A stretch of 64,000 bases of DNA from Firmicutes bacterium HGW-Firmicutes-7 (GCA_002841375.1 PGZO01000003.1:1-64000); one strand, 5' to 3'; counted from the stretch's first letter, positions 8,176 through 17,197 are shown. The notes: generated by a model not told the origin, from the sequence alone. Program-made: numbers and translations.

Positions 8176-8532
8176 TTAGTTTACTTTTGTTTTTGCAGTT
8201 TCAACTAACTTTGCAAATCCTGTAGCATCACTAACAGCCATTTCTGCTAACATCTTTCTGTTAATGTTAATGTCTGCTAATTTTAAACCATGCATGAATG
8301 TGCTGTATGACATACCATTGATTCTTGTTGCAGCATTAATTCTTGCAATCCATAATTTTCTGAAATCTCTCTTTTTAAGTCTTCTTCCTACATATGAATA
8401 AACGCCTGATTTCATAACAGCTTGCTTTGCAGTTCTAAATTGTTTTGATTTGGCGCCTCTATATCCTTTAGCTAACTTCAGTACTCTTTTGTGTCTCTTG
8501 CGTGTGTGCAATGCACCTTTTACTCTAGCCAT
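8176..8532 (-). CDS. rplT: Large ribosomal subunit protein bL20
   Basis: 118 residues, basic, with the typical start [24 protein letters not shown] broken here to [15 protein letters not shown] and the conserved [11 protein letters not shown] and [14 protein letters not shown]. It binds 23S rRNA early in 50S assembly. It is the last gene of infC-rpmI-rplT, and in Firmicutes this protein represses the operon by binding the leader. Confidence 0.97.
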   Translation of the reverse strand: MARVKGALHTRKRHKRVLKLAKGYRGAKSKQFRTAKQAVMKSGVYSYVGRRLKKRDFRKLWIARINAATRINGMSYSTFMHGLKLADININRKMLAEMAVSDATGFAKLVETAKTKVN

Positions 8533-8554
8533 TTCATTTTCCTCCTAACACGAT

Positions 8555-8752
8555 TTATAAGTATGGTAACATTTTTTTAATTACTTTTTCATTCGATGGT
8601 GACATCACAACGCCAGGTCTAGCTTGTCTTTTAACTTTTGAACTTTTTTTAGTTAATATATGTCTTTTGAAAGCTTTACTTCGTTTAAGTTTTCCAGTTC
8701 CTGTAGCTTTAAAACGCTTTGCAGCACCACGATGTGTTTTCATTTTAGGCAT
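8555..8752 (-). CDS. rpmI: Large ribosomal subunit protein bL35
   Basis: 65 residues, very basic, starting [15 protein letters not shown] as in all bL35 proteins. It lies 22 bases before rplT and 48 bases after infC. Confidence 0.97.
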   Translation of the reverse strand: MPKMKTHRGAAKRFKATGTGKLKRSKAFKRHILTKKSSKVKRQARPGVVMSPSNEKVIKKMLPYL

Positions 8753-8800
8753 TTCTTTTTCCTCCTTGTATGTTAATCTAAAAAATAGATTATTTCAAAT

Positions 8801-9313
8801 TTAGACTGTTTTTTTTGGATTAAGAAACAACGTCATGCTTCTTCCTTCCATTTTTGGTGGCTTTTCAATATCACTGATTTCTTCAAGCCCTTTTGCAAAC
8901 TCAAGAAGAATCTTTCTTCCGACTCCAGTATGTGCCATTTCTCTACCTCTAAAGCGTACAGAAACCTTAACTTTATCGCCGTTTCCTAAAAACTTTTCGG
9001 CCTGTTTCTTCTTAGTATTAATATCATGCTCCTCAATATTAGGTGATAAGCGCACTTCTTTTAAAGTTATGATATTTTGTTTCTTACGAGCTTCTTTTTC
9101 TTTCTTAGCCTGCTCATAACGAAATTTACCATAATCAATAATTTTGCATACTGGTGGAATTGCTTTTGGTGAAATTTTCACCAAATCGAGGTTCTTTTCT
9201 CTTGCTAACTTTTGGGCATCCTTTGCTGACACTATGCCTAACTGGTTACCATCTTCATCAATAAGTCGAACTTCTCGATCTCGAATTTGCTCATTAATCA
9301 TATGTTCACTAAT
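8801..9313 (-). CDS. infC: Translation initiation factor IF-3, AUU start
   Basis: About 170 residues with the two-domain IF-3 pattern: INEQIRDREVRLI and the VCKIIDYGKFRYEQ linker helix, then LSPNIEEHDINTK and VRFRGREMAHT. It binds the 30S subunit and checks start-codon pairing. I place the start at ATT 9311-9313, which is 9 bases after GGAGG and codes ISEHMINEQ. The in-frame ATG at 9301 is 21 bases from that site and has none of its own. IF-3 genes characteristically start with AUU, allowing the factor to repress itself. Confidence 0.93.
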   Translation of the reverse strand: MSEHMINEQIRDREVRLIDEDGNQLGIVSAKDAQKLAREKNLDLVKISPKAIPPVCKIIDYGKFRYEQAKKEKEARKKQNIITLKEVRLSPNIEEHDINTKKKQAEKFLGNGDKVKVSVRFRGREMAHTGVGRKILLEFAKGLEEISDIEKPPKMEGRSMTLFLNPKKTV

Positions 9314-9358
9314 AGTCCTACACCTCCATTAAAATAATTATTTGGTTCGTTTATGACA

Positions 9359-9490
9359 ACAAAAAAAGGATAGCTATTCTATCCACATATACAAGTACAC
9401 CAACTTAAACAAGTTGGACTTTAAACTTATATAACCTTATCAGTTCTAACACTATAAGGTGAGAGTGGATACTCTTCTTCTTTTCTCGAA
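9359..9490 (-). promoter_or_regulatory. L20-type leader with attenuator before infC
   Basis: The transcript between the promoter and infC contains CTCACCTTATAGTG pairing with ATAAGGTTATAT, a short CCAACTT/AAGTTGG hairpin, and at its end GGATAG-loop-CTATCC followed by seven T (9359-9384). This layout matches the autoregulatory leader of Firmicute infC-rpmI-rplT operons, where excess L20 favours the terminator. Assignment is by position and structure; a covariance-model search would settle it. Confidence 0.8.
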
Positions 9491-9492
9491 TA

Positions 9493-9521
9493 ATTGTAAC
9501 ATGGTTTGCCATGCATGTCAA
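9493..9521 (-). promoter_or_regulatory. Sigma-A promoter of infC-rpmI-rplT
   Basis: TTGACA (9516-9521), a 17-base spacer and TACAAT (9493-9498), close to consensus. It starts the leader transcript about 180 bases before infC. Confidence 0.88.
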
Positions 9522-9600
9522 ACATTTTCCAATATAATTTTTTTCATATTATCATTATAAAATCATGTTATTTTTAGTGTGTTAGTAATTGACTAATAGA

Positions 9601-9625
9601 AAACCCGCAAAAGATTTGCGGGCAT
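9601..9625 (-). terminator. Terminator of thrS
   Basis: On the minus strand CCCGCAAA-TCT-TTTGCGGG is followed by TTTTC. It lies about 20 bases after the thrS stop. Confidence 0.85.
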
Positions 9626-9646
9626 ATATGTGCTGTATTGAATTGT

Positions 9647-11575
9647 TTAGTTTTCCTCTACTTCTCTTTCAATAATTAATTTTTTGTTTATCTCATCTTT
9701 TATCTTTATAACAAAGTCATCAATGGATGAAACACCTTCATCACCCTTTGCTCTACTTCTAACTGATACAGTACCTTGCTCTTCTTCACTTTGACCAACT
9801 ACCAACAAATAAGGCACTCTTTCCATTCTAGCTTCTCTAATCTTATAACCTATTTTTTCTGCTCTTTCATCAAGCTCAACTCTAATGTTTGCGTCATTAA
9901 GCTTTTCCCTTACCTTATGTGCATAATCGTGATACTTTTCAGAAATCGGTAATATTTTTACTTGAACTGGTGATATCCATGTTGGAAACGCTCCAGCAAA
10001 ATGCTCTATTAGTATTCCAATAAATCTTTCGATGCTACCAAATGCTACTCTATGGATCATAACCGGACGATGTTTTTCTCCATCCTTTCCAACATAATCA
10101 ATTTCAAATCTTTCAGGCATTTGGAAGTCCAATTGAATTGTTCCACATTGCCAAGTTCTGCCTAGACAATCTTCTAAATGAAAGTCAATCTTAGGTCCGT
10201 AAAATGCACCATCACCTTCATTAACAACGTAGGATAAACCTTTTTCATCTAACGCTTCTTTCAGGGCTGTTGTTGCTTTATCCCAATCCTCGTCACTACC
10301 CATGCTATTTTCTGGTCTGGTTGAAAGTTCCATTTTATATTTATAACCAAATACACTATAGATTTGATCAATTAGTTCAATGACGCCTTTAATTTCATCT
10401 TTGATTTGTTCCGGTAGCATATAAATATGGGCATCATCTTGGGTGAAGTTTCTTACACGCATTAACCCATGAAGAGCTCCAGACATTTCGTGTCTGTGAA
10501 CTAGCCCCAACTCTCCCATTCTGATTGGAAGATCTCTATAAGAATGTTGTTTTGTTTTATACACCAATAAGCTACCTGGACAGTTCATCGGTTTAACAGC
10601 AAAATCGGCTTCATCAATAATTGTTGTATACATATTATCTTTATAATGGGCCCAGTGGCCAGAACGTAACCACAACTCTTTATTTAGTATAATTGGTGTA
10701 GAGATTTCCATGTAACCAGCTTTCCTATGAACATCTCTCCAATAATCAACTAGCGTATTCTTTAAAATACTACCTTTAGGTAGGAAAAACGGAAAACCTG
10801 GGCCTTCATCTAATAGCGCAAAAAGTTCTAGCTCTTTACCTAATTTTCGATGATCACGTTTCTTTGCTTCCTCAAGCATTTGAAGATACGCTTCTTGATC
10901 AGCTTTTTTAGCAAACGCTGTAGCATATATTCTTGAAAGCATTTTATTGTTTTCATTGCCACGCCAATATGCACCTGCCACTGACAAAAGTTTAAAAGCC
11001 TTTACCGCCTTCGTATTCATTAAATGAGGACCTGCACAAAGGTCAAGAAATTCACCTTGTTTGTAAAAAGATATCTTAGAATCTTCTGGTAAGTCCTTAA
11101 TTAATTCAACCTTATAATCTTCTCCCATTTCACTCATAAGTGTAATAGCCTCTTTTCTTGGAAGCTCAAAACGTTCAATCTCTAGTCCTTCTTTAACAAT
11201 CTTTTTCATTTCTTTTTCGATTGCATTTAATTCCTCTTCAGTAAAGGCCTCTTCACGATCAAAATCATAATAAAACCCATTATCTATAGCAGGACCAATT
11301 GCAAGCTTAGTATTTGGATAAAGGCGTTTCACTGCTTGAGCTAAAACATGTGAAGCTGTATGCCTAAATGCTTTTTTACCTTCTTCATCATTAAAAGTAA
11401 AAATACTTAGTTCAACATCTTCATCTATTTCTTTTCTTAGATCAACAACCTCACCATTAACTAACGCACAACAAGCCATACGAGCAAGCCCCTCGCTGAT
11501 GCCGTTTGCAATATCTAATACACTCTTTTTGTTATCAAATTCTATTTTTGAACCATCTTTTAATTGTACAATCAT
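9647..11575 (-). CDS. thrS: Threonyl-tRNA synthetase
   Basis: 642 residues, normal length. An N-terminal TGS domain (from MIVQLKDGSKIEF) is followed by the editing domain with RHTASHVLAQAVKR, the class II core with the zinc cysteine in PMNCPGSLLVYK and HRHEMSGALHGLMR, motif 3 in HRVAFGSIERFIG, and the C-terminal anticodon-binding domain from PVQVKILPIS. It charges tRNA-Thr. ATG 11575 follows AAGGAG by 9 bases. It is 23 bases downstream of the hemerythrin gene, and the T-box leader precedes both, so the two genes form one threonine-responsive operon. Confidence 0.97.
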   Translation of the reverse strand: MIVQLKDGSKIEFDNKKSVLDIANGISEGLARMACCALVNGEVVDLRKEIDEDVELSIFTFNDEEGKKAFRHTASHVLAQAVKRLYPNTKLAIGPAIDNGFYYDFDREEAFTEEELNAIEKEMKKIVKEGLEIERFELPRKEAITLMSEMGEDYKVELIKDLPEDSKISFYKQGEFLDLCAGPHLMNTKAVKAFKLLSVAGAYWRGNENNKMLSRIYATAFAKKADQEAYLQMLEEAKKRDHRKLGKELELFALLDEGPGFPFFLPKGSILKNTLVDYWRDVHRKAGYMEISTPIILNKELWLRSGHWAHYKDNMYTTIIDEADFAVKPMNCPGSLLVYKTKQHSYRDLPIRMGELGLVHRHEMSGALHGLMRVRNFTQDDAHIYMLPEQIKDEIKGVIELIDQIYSVFGYKYKMELSTRPENSMGSDEDWDKATTALKEALDEKGLSYVVNEGDGAFYGPKIDFHLEDCLGRTWQCGTIQLDFQMPERFEIDYVGKDGEKHRPVMIHRVAFGSIERFIGILIEHFAGAFPTWISPVQVKILPISEKYHDYAHKVREKLNDANIRVELDERAEKIGYKIREARMERVPYLLVVGQSEEEQGTVSVRSRAKGDEGVSSIDDFVIKIKDEINKKLIIEREVEEN

Positions 11576-11598
11576 TTATTTTAACTCCTTTTCATTAA

Positions 11599-11997
11599 TT
11601 ATCTCAACAAATGTACATACTTGCTATCTGTATCTAGTATGTGCTTCGTAATCCAATCTAATAGGAAAAATGTAATTTGTTCGATTTTTTCAAGTTGATC
11701 TTCATCTAAATCATCACTCATAAACTGACTAATTTTTCTAACAAATATTTTATGCTCCATTTTATGTCCAATTAATCCATCATAATTAACTGAATCCATT
11801 AAGTTTTCTTCAAAGTTAAAATGATAAACTGTATAATCCACCAATTCTTTTAATACTTGCACAACCTCATCATAGCAATCATCTCCATCTTCTGCTGCAT
11901 ATACTAAATCTTTCGTTTGCTCAACTAAATCTACTAATTTCTTATGTTGCTCATCAATTTCTGTAATTCCTAAAAGGAATTTGTCGTTCCACATCAT
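11599..11997 (-). CDS. Bacteriohemerythrin-family protein
   Basis: A 132-residue four-helix protein. The diiron ligands typical of hemerythrins are visible: ITEIDEQHKKLV, YTVYHFNFEENLM, GHKMEHKIFV and WITKHILDTDSKY. Such proteins bind oxygen or sense or store it, and are common in anaerobes. I begin at ATG 11997, 8 bases after GGAGG; a longer reading from TTG 12012 would start inside that ribosome-binding site. It is the first gene after the T-box and lies 23 bases before thrS, an unusual place for it. The functional link to threonine supply is unknown. Confidence 0.9.
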   Translation of the reverse strand: MMWNDKFLLGITEIDEQHKKLVDLVEQTKDLVYAAEDGDDCYDEVVQVLKELVDYTVYHFNFEENLMDSVNYDGLIGHKMEHKIFVRKISQFMSDDLDEDQLEKIEQITFFLLDWITKHILDTDSKYVHLLR

Positions 11998-12082
11998 TTT
12001 ATTGTCCTCCAATTATGTAAATATTATTTTAGCAGGAAGCAAAAAAACTTCCTCGTTAACCTATGTGTTTAATTTTAGAAAA

Positions 12083-12325
12083 CAAAAAAACTCGCACTCA
12101 CTAATTATATATTAGTAAGGGGCGAGAATCATTTCCCGCGGTTCCACCCTCATTGTTCCATAGAAACCACTTGTTATGATGATAACGTAATCAACGGACT
12201 GTATAAAAGTCACTCAGAGGTAGTCTTCAAATGGTTCAAATTAAAAGCCTTTCAGCATATGGCCTTCTCTCTACAATTCTACGCATTTTACTCGTCTCTT
12301 CATCGTATTTTTTGTATTCTTTTAT
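12083..12325 (-). promoter_or_regulatory. T-box leader (tRNA-Thr-sensing) of the hemerythrin-thrS operon
   Basis: The minus strand contains the T-box core AGGGTGGAACCGCG (12137-12150). Upstream is a stem I region with GAACCATTTGAAG, in which ACC at 12233-12235 is a plausible threonine specifier codon. Downstream is a terminator, CTCGC...GCGAG with an inner TTACTAAT/ATTAGTGA stem, followed by seven T (12084-12126). Uncharged tRNA-Thr should bind and allow read-through. The specifier fits the gene controlled. Its exact loop placement is my reading by eye. Confidence 0.93.
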
Positions 12326-12328
12326 TCT

Positions 12329-12356
12329 ATTATAGCACCCACATCGTATTTGTCAA
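12329..12356 (-). promoter_or_regulatory. Sigma-A promoter of the T-box operon
   Basis: TTGACA (12351-12356), a 16-base spacer and TATAAT (12329-12334), both perfect hexamers. Confidence 0.9.
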
Positions 12357-12383
12357 GACATCTGAGTCGTTCACACAGAACTA

Positions 12384-12917
12384 TTATTCATTTAAATACC
12401 AATTGTTTTTTTCATTCTTCAGAACTTCCTTTTCTATTGTTATAAACTGTTTTGAATATTTATTGTTCGGTGAAACACTCATACTACTTGCATAGCCCTC
12501 ATTTAATAGTTGAAAATTAAACATGTTTGTTATATTTTTTTCATTATCTGGTTTACTTGTCCATACATATCTTAGCAATCTATTATATTTGTCCTGATCT
12601 TCAATATCCTTTTCTAGATATATTATGCTTCCAAGTAAATGATCACTTGTAAATGACTTGGCTTCCTTGCCACCCTGCGTATTAAGCTCTGGACAATCGA
12701 CACCTATAAATCTCACTTGTTGATTAAACCCATTTACAAACACTTCAATCGTATCACCATCTATAATTCTTAATACTTCAGCAACATCATAGGATATAAT
12801 TTGGTCAGAGGACGTAATAAAGAAACTCGTTCTAACCTGAAACAAATCAACAACGAATACAAAAAGACCTATAATAACAAGTACAAAAATACTCCTAAAA
12901 CAATGATTCCTTTTCAT
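12384..12917 (-). CDS. Thermonuclease-family (SNase-like) protein, membrane-anchored or secreted
   Basis: About 177 residues from ATG 12917, which follows GGAG by 8 bases; a TTG further up lacks a site. An N-terminal hydrophobic stretch (SIFVLVIIGLFVFVVDLF) is a signal peptide or anchor. The staphylococcal-nuclease fold follows with its catalytic set: IIDGDTIEV (metal Asp), VRFIGVDCPE (Arg, Asp, Glu) and DKYNRLLRYVW (second Arg). It probably cuts DNA or RNA outside the cell. It stands alone, ending just beyond the T-box promoter. Confidence 0.88.
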   Translation of the reverse strand: MKRNHCFRSIFVLVIIGLFVFVVDLFQVRTSFFITSSDQIISYDVAEVLRIIDGDTIEVFVNGFNQQVRFIGVDCPELNTQGGKEAKSFTSDHLLGSIIYLEKDIEDQDKYNRLLRYVWTSKPDNEKNITNMFNFQLLNEGYASSMSVSPNNKYSKQFITIEKEVLKNEKNNWYLNE

Positions 12918-12958
12918 ATTACGATCTCCATAAAGTCCACCCTTCAAAAGCGCAAACC

Positions 12959-12990
12959 ACAAAGGGCCAGAAGATTCCAGCCCTTTGATA
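12959..12990. terminator. Stem-loop upstream of the nuclease gene
   Basis: CAAAGGGC and GCCCTTTG form a clean 8-bp stem with a 13-base loop. T-runs are weak on both strands. It could end transcription coming from the 13-kb side. Confidence 0.45.
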
Positions 12991-13284
12991 TTTTAAAACA
13001 TTAAGTTGTTTAGATAAAAATATTAGATTCTCCGCAGTATATTAGCTATTGATTGATAACACCTAAATACCCAAAACATCTGTTCAAAATCATAATTCTT
13101 TACAATTAGCTTTCTATCAAAATCATAATAACAAAACTACCTTAAATAACCTCTCACTATACTTACAATTAAACATCTTCTTAATTCTAAATAAATTAAA
13201 CTAATTCAAAATAATTCTTTACTCATTATTATAATTAAATCATACTCACTCTTAATTACTTTACACTTTATTAAATAATTAATT

Positions 13285-13516
13285 TCAACTAAATGTCTGT
13301 TCACTATCTCCATCAATAACTATTTTAGCTTGCCAATAGTAGTGACCTTCTTTTTCATTAAGAAACCATGATTATTTAAGTATCAAACTTATTGGCACTT
13401 ACACTTCATCTTCTTTACGATAAAGTATAAAAATATACTGCTTCTTCGCCCATGAAATCTAATGGGCCGTATTACACTGCCCTTATGCGACCTACCGATT
13501 GGAGTATCATTTTCAT
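13285..13516 (-). pseudogene. Possible gene relic in a 690-base non-coding stretch
   Basis: Between the nuclease and hslO (12990-13680) I found no intact gene. An ATG at 13516 has a good AAAGGAG site but reads only 14 codons (MKMILQSVGRIRAV) before TAA. The same frame continues YGPLDFMGEEAVYFYTLS, then stops again. Another frame further on reads FLNEKEGHYYWQAKIVIDGD and ends at 13285. The pieces look protein-like and are probably a decayed small gene. I cannot assign a family. The remainder of the interval is very AT-rich and shows nothing else. Confidence 0.35.
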
Positions 13517-13679
13517 ACAATCACTCCTTTTAAATGTTTTAGTAAATTACTTTACCTATGACATTTATTCGTTTAAAAGGCTTTTCCGGAAAGTTCCTTT
13601 AACAATATTATACGCCTGAAACTTCGTTTTTGCAAGTATTATTTTCATTATTTTTCCCATAAGAAGGAAATATTTCATA

Positions 13680-14555
13680 TTAAGATTTTCTTAAAATATC
13701 TTCTAGTTCTGCCGGGGTAAAGTTATATTTTTTACTGCAAAAATGACAATTCAACTCTATTAAATTACCATCATCTATCATTTCTTGAATATCTTTTCTT
13801 CCAACGCTAATTAAAGCTTTTTCTACTCGTTCTTTTGTACAATTACAAGAAAATTTTGTTTCAAGTTTTTCATGTACTGTAAATTCTAAATCACCCAATA
13901 CAAGCTGTATCATATCTTCAGGTGTGTAGCCTTTTTCTAACAGGGTGGTGACTGACGGCATTTTTGTTAGGTTTCCTTCTAACTTTTCAATCAAATATTC
14001 CTCTGCATTTGGCAGCAGTTGAAGAATAAAACCACCACTTTGCTTAACGCTTCCATCTCGATCAATAAGAACGCCTAACGCAACAACTGAAGGAACCTGT
14101 TCTGAAGTTGCAAAATAATAAGTTAAATCTTCTGCTATTTCACCAGTAACCAAGTGAGTTTGTCCGATATAGGGATTCTTTAGGCCAATGTCTTTAATAA
14201 TAGACATTATACCTAACCCTAACGCTTCTGAAACATCTAGTTTTCCAGCTTGATTTAGTGGAATATCCACATCCGGATTATATACGTAACCTTTGACCTC
14301 TGCTTTTGCGTTCGTTGTGACAACGATTCCTTGTATTGGACCTGAACCTTTTATTTGTAAGGTTAATAAGTCACCTTCACCTTTTAATTGAGTTCCCATC
14401 ATAGCTGCAGCAGTCATAAGCCTTCCAAGCGCAGCCGTAGCAACTGGTGACGTTTGATGGAGCTGCCTTGCTTTCTCAATGGTTTGCTTGTTCGTTACCG
14501 AAAAAACACTTATTTGATTGTTTGCTGCCATACCTCTAATTATGTAATCCTTCAC
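13680..14555 (-). CDS. hslO: Hsp33 redox-regulated molecular chaperone
   Basis: 291 residues, normal for Hsp33. The N-terminal domain starts MKDYIIRGMAAN, followed by the conserved RLMTAAAMMG region. The C-terminal redox switch has the four zinc cysteines as CNC near residue 237 and CHFC near 269. On oxidation it releases zinc and holds unfolding proteins. It overlaps the end of the methyltransferase gene by 20 bases, so the two are coupled. Confidence 0.96.
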   Translation of the reverse strand: MKDYIIRGMAANNQISVFSVTNKQTIEKARQLHQTSPVATAALGRLMTAAAMMGTQLKGEGDLLTLQIKGSGPIQGIVVTTNAKAEVKGYVYNPDVDIPLNQAGKLDVSEALGLGIMSIIKDIGLKNPYIGQTHLVTGEIAEDLTYYFATSEQVPSVVALGVLIDRDGSVKQSGGFILQLLPNAEEYLIEKLEGNLTKMPSVTTLLEKGYTPEDMIQLVLGDLEFTVHEKLETKFSCNCTKERVEKALISVGRKDIQEMIDDGNLIELNCHFCSKKYNFTPAELEDILRKS

Positions 14556-15309
14556 TTTGTTTCTCCTTTAATTGTTCTCTCGCTACAAAGTATATTCGCT
14601 CTGATGTAGCTACCTCTTCATCAAATGTATTATCATCATAAATCGCTTCTACTTTTAGCCCCGCTGACTTTAATAAAGACTTAATAGTTTCTATACTATA
14701 TGCTTTTTCATAATGCAATTCTTCATATCTTGAATACTTATTATTCTCTTCAATAAATATGGTTAAATTATATTCATTCATTTTCTCTTCATCATAATAA
14801 TAATTATCCCAGATATAAGCACATTTTTCATAAGCTTGAGCAAAGGTATTATCTCCTAGTACTTCTTTGAATTTATACACTGTATTTAAATCAAATATGA
14901 AAAGCCCCCCAGGTTCTAGATAATTATTAACCAGCTTAAATACCTGTAGGAGCTGTTCTTCTTCCGTAATATAGTTCAAGCTATCACAAACTGACACGAC
15001 ACAACCTACTGTACCATAGAGTTCGAAGCAAGTCATATCTTGACAAAGATATAATATATCAAGGTTTGACTTATGAGCTTTCTCTTTTGCCGTAATAAGC
15101 ATATCCTCGGATAGGTCAACCCCTATCGTTTCATAGCCCTTTTCAGCCAATAGTTGTGTCATAGTCCCTGTGCCACACCCTAAATCTAATATCATTTCAG
15201 GAACAGCATCATACTTTACCATAATTGCTTCTAGGTAATTGGCCCATTGCTCATATGGAACGTCTTGCATCATAATATCATATACACTAGCAAACTTTTC
15301 ATATCCCAC
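14536..15309 (-). CDS. Class I SAM-dependent methyltransferase
   Basis: 257 residues starting at a GTG after AGAGGTG. The SAM-binding motif LDLGCGTGTMTQLL lies near residues 40-55, followed by the acidic strand end TIGVDLSEDML. The rest is of the small-molecule methyltransferase type (YggS-neighbour or UbiE-like fold); the substrate is not visible. It lies 12 bases after the spore-protein gene and overlaps hslO, suggesting one transcript. Confidence 0.85.
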   Translation of the reverse strand: MGYEKFASVYDIMMQDVPYEQWANYLEAIMVKYDAVPEMILDLGCGTGTMTQLLAEKGYETIGVDLSEDMLITAKEKAHKSNLDILYLCQDMTCFELYGTVGCVVSVCDSLNYITEEEQLLQVFKLVNNYLEPGGLFIFDLNTVYKFKEVLGDNTFAQAYEKCAYIWDNYYYDEEKMNEYNLTIFIEENNKYSRYEELHYEKAYSIETIKSLLKSAGLKVEAIYDDNTFDEEVATSERIYFVAREQLKEKQSEGLHN

Positions 15310-15321
15310 AAATATTCACCT

Positions 15322-15513
15322 CTATTGATCCTGGTTAGGATTATTTTCTTTTTCTCTTTTTCTTTTAGTCATTAATCCACCAATCCTTCCACTTTCCTTT
15401 GCTGTTAATGATTTCCATCCAGTTTGATTAATTTTATCCGTTAATCCAAGCTCTTCTGCAATCTCATACTTGAGCAGATCATTTTCAATATTTCTTTTTG
15501 TATTTTCTTTCAT
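15322..15513 (-). CDS. Small acid-soluble spore protein, alpha/beta-type (SspF-like)
   Basis: 63 residues. The C-terminal core LTAKESGRIGGLMTKRKR matches the conserved G-x-x-GG-x-M-x-K segment of DNA-binding spore proteins, and LLKYEIAEELGL matches the N-terminal helix. It belongs to the shorter, SspF-like branch seen in Clostridia. It would coat and protect spore DNA, so the organism is probably a spore former. ATG 15513 follows AGGGTGG. I could not pick out a clear forespore (sigma-G) promoter. Confidence 0.85.
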   Translation of the reverse strand: MKENTKRNIENDLLKYEIAEELGLTDKINQTGWKSLTAKESGRIGGLMTKRKREKENNPNQDQ

Positions 15514-15586
15514 AAAACCACCCTTTTTATTCTATATAATTTGATTATAGGATGATTCACGTCGATTTATACATGATAATTTAAAT

Positions 15587-16525
15587 TCAAATAAATAAGC
15601 TTAACAAAAAGCTAAAAACGCCTGCAACCAATGGGGTTCCAACCCAACCAAATAGAATATTTCTCAATAGCTTTAAATTAATTGTTTTGATGCCTAGTTG
15701 AAATCCAATACCAATAATTGCCCCAACAACCGCTTGAGATGTGGACACCGGAATTCCTATAAGTGCATATATATATACAGTTATTGCTACTGAAATAACA
15801 ACTATAAAACCCGCTACTTTAGAAAGTGGAACAATACCTTGTCCAACTGTAGACATGACTGGTTTACTAAAGGTCAAAGCACCAAATGCAATGGATATTC
15901 CACCTAATAGTGCTGCTTGTTGAACATTTAACATATTAAGCTTACCCGCAAAAACTGCAGTTACATTTGCAACATTATTTGCGCCCAGAGAATATGCGCC
16001 CATAATTCCAGCAATAATATATCCAAAACGTATAAAGACTTCATAAAATCTATACGCTGTTAGTCTCGTTCCAATCCTGTTACTGATTAATTTATATAAT
16101 AAATTAGCTATAATCATAGCGCCAATTGGCGTAAATACCCATGCGCTAAAAAACTGTATTCCTGCCGAGAAATCTGTTGTACCACGGTTAATTCCGCCAC
16201 CAATTATAGCCCCTATTACCGCTTGGGAGGTGGATACAGGTAATTTTAGAAACGTCATAGCGGCAACAGTAAAAGCAGCTGCAATCATAACAAAAAATGC
16301 CTTTGTTTCCGTATCAATTCCTCCGTTAAATGCATAGCTACTTAACTTTTCAATACCATGGGCACCGTCAAGATAGGCGCCAATAATTACAAACACAGCT
16401 GTTAAAATAATAGCTGTAGAATATTTTACAATTCTAGTATATACTGCTGTTCCAAAAATATTTGCTGAGTCATTTGCTCCTAAACCCCAACCTAAAAACA
16501 TCCCTGCAAGTAATAATGGGTTCAT
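15587..16525 (-). CDS. pit: Inorganic phosphate transporter, PiT family
   Basis: 312 residues with about nine hydrophobic helices. The two PiT signature repeats are visible: GANDSANIFG near residue 16 with PVSTSQAVIGAIIGGG, and GANNVANVTAVF near residue 183 with PVSTSQAVVGAIIG. It is a low-affinity cation-coupled phosphate permease of the plasma membrane. It is 6 bases after a DUF47 gene, the usual pairing. Confidence 0.93.
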   Translation of the reverse strand: MNPLLLAGMFLGWGLGANDSANIFGTAVYTRIVKYSTAIILTAVFVIIGAYLDGAHGIEKLSSYAFNGGIDTETKAFFVMIAAAFTVAAMTFLKLPVSTSQAVIGAIIGGGINRGTTDFSAGIQFFSAWVFTPIGAMIIANLLYKLISNRIGTRLTAYRFYEVFIRFGYIIAGIMGAYSLGANNVANVTAVFAGKLNMLNVQQAALLGGISIAFGALTFSKPVMSTVGQGIVPLSKVAGFIVVISVAITVYIYALIGIPVSTSQAVVGAIIGIGFQLGIKTINLKLLRNILFGWVGTPLVAGVFSFLLSLFI

Positions 16526-16531
16526 AAATTG

Positions 16532-17179
16532 CTACACCCTTCTCGTCATCATGATGATTTCTATTTCATCGGAAACATCTTCAATAATATCAGCTAAATT
16601 ACCAACTTGCCCGATTAATGTTCTCATTTGCGTTTTTTCCGCAAGTCCAATTGGTAAGTCAAACACTGCTTTGATAATACTATGTTCGATAGCATCTACC
16701 TCTGTTTCAAGCTTTTCAATTTGACTAATGTTCTCAAGCATTTCTTTTAAATCATATGTTTCAACTGTTCCTCTAACTGCATATACGAGCAACTCAAGCT
16801 GTTTATTTGTTATTTCATGAATTTTTCTAATAGGTGCTTTTACAATATCTTGTATGCACATATTTTGCATATAAATTTCTTGAATTATATCTTCACATAC
16901 GCCTACAACACTATCAATGTCTTCAATCATCCTAAGCAATGATACGCGTGTGTCAACAATAATACCACCATCTAACATTTGCCTAATAATCTGATGTCTT
17001 ATTTCGTCTGACTTTTTCTCATACTCTTCCATTTTCTGCATTAATTGTAGCGTTGTTTCAATATTTGCATCTTCAAAAAGTTGCTCCATTGCTTGCATAT
17101 AAAATGTAAAGCTGTTCGTAACAGATTCTAAATAAACTACAATCCATTTCTCAATATTTTTATTAATTTTAAAAAACAT
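16532..17179 (-). CDS. DUF47 (PhoU-like) phosphate transport regulator
   Basis: 215 residues, nearly all helical, with PhoU-like repeats (DEIRHQIIRQMLDG, MIEDIDSVVGVCEDI, VDAIEHSIIKAVF, NLADIIEDVSDEIEI). Proteins of this family partner PiT transporters and are thought to gate them. It has a perfect AGGAGG site and is translated just before pit. The addA gene ends 18 bases upstream, so read-through from addA is possible. Confidence 0.9.
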   Translation of the reverse strand: MFFKINKNIEKWIVVYLESVTNSFTFYMQAMEQLFEDANIETTLQLMQKMEEYEKKSDEIRHQIIRQMLDGGIIVDTRVSLLRMIEDIDSVVGVCEDIIQEIYMQNMCIQDIVKAPIRKIHEITNKQLELLVYAVRGTVETYDLKEMLENISQIEKLETEVDAIEHSIIKAVFDLPIGLAEKTQMRTLIGQVGNLADIIEDVSDEIEIIMMTRRV

Positions 17180-17197
17180 ATTTTTCCTCCTGATTTG

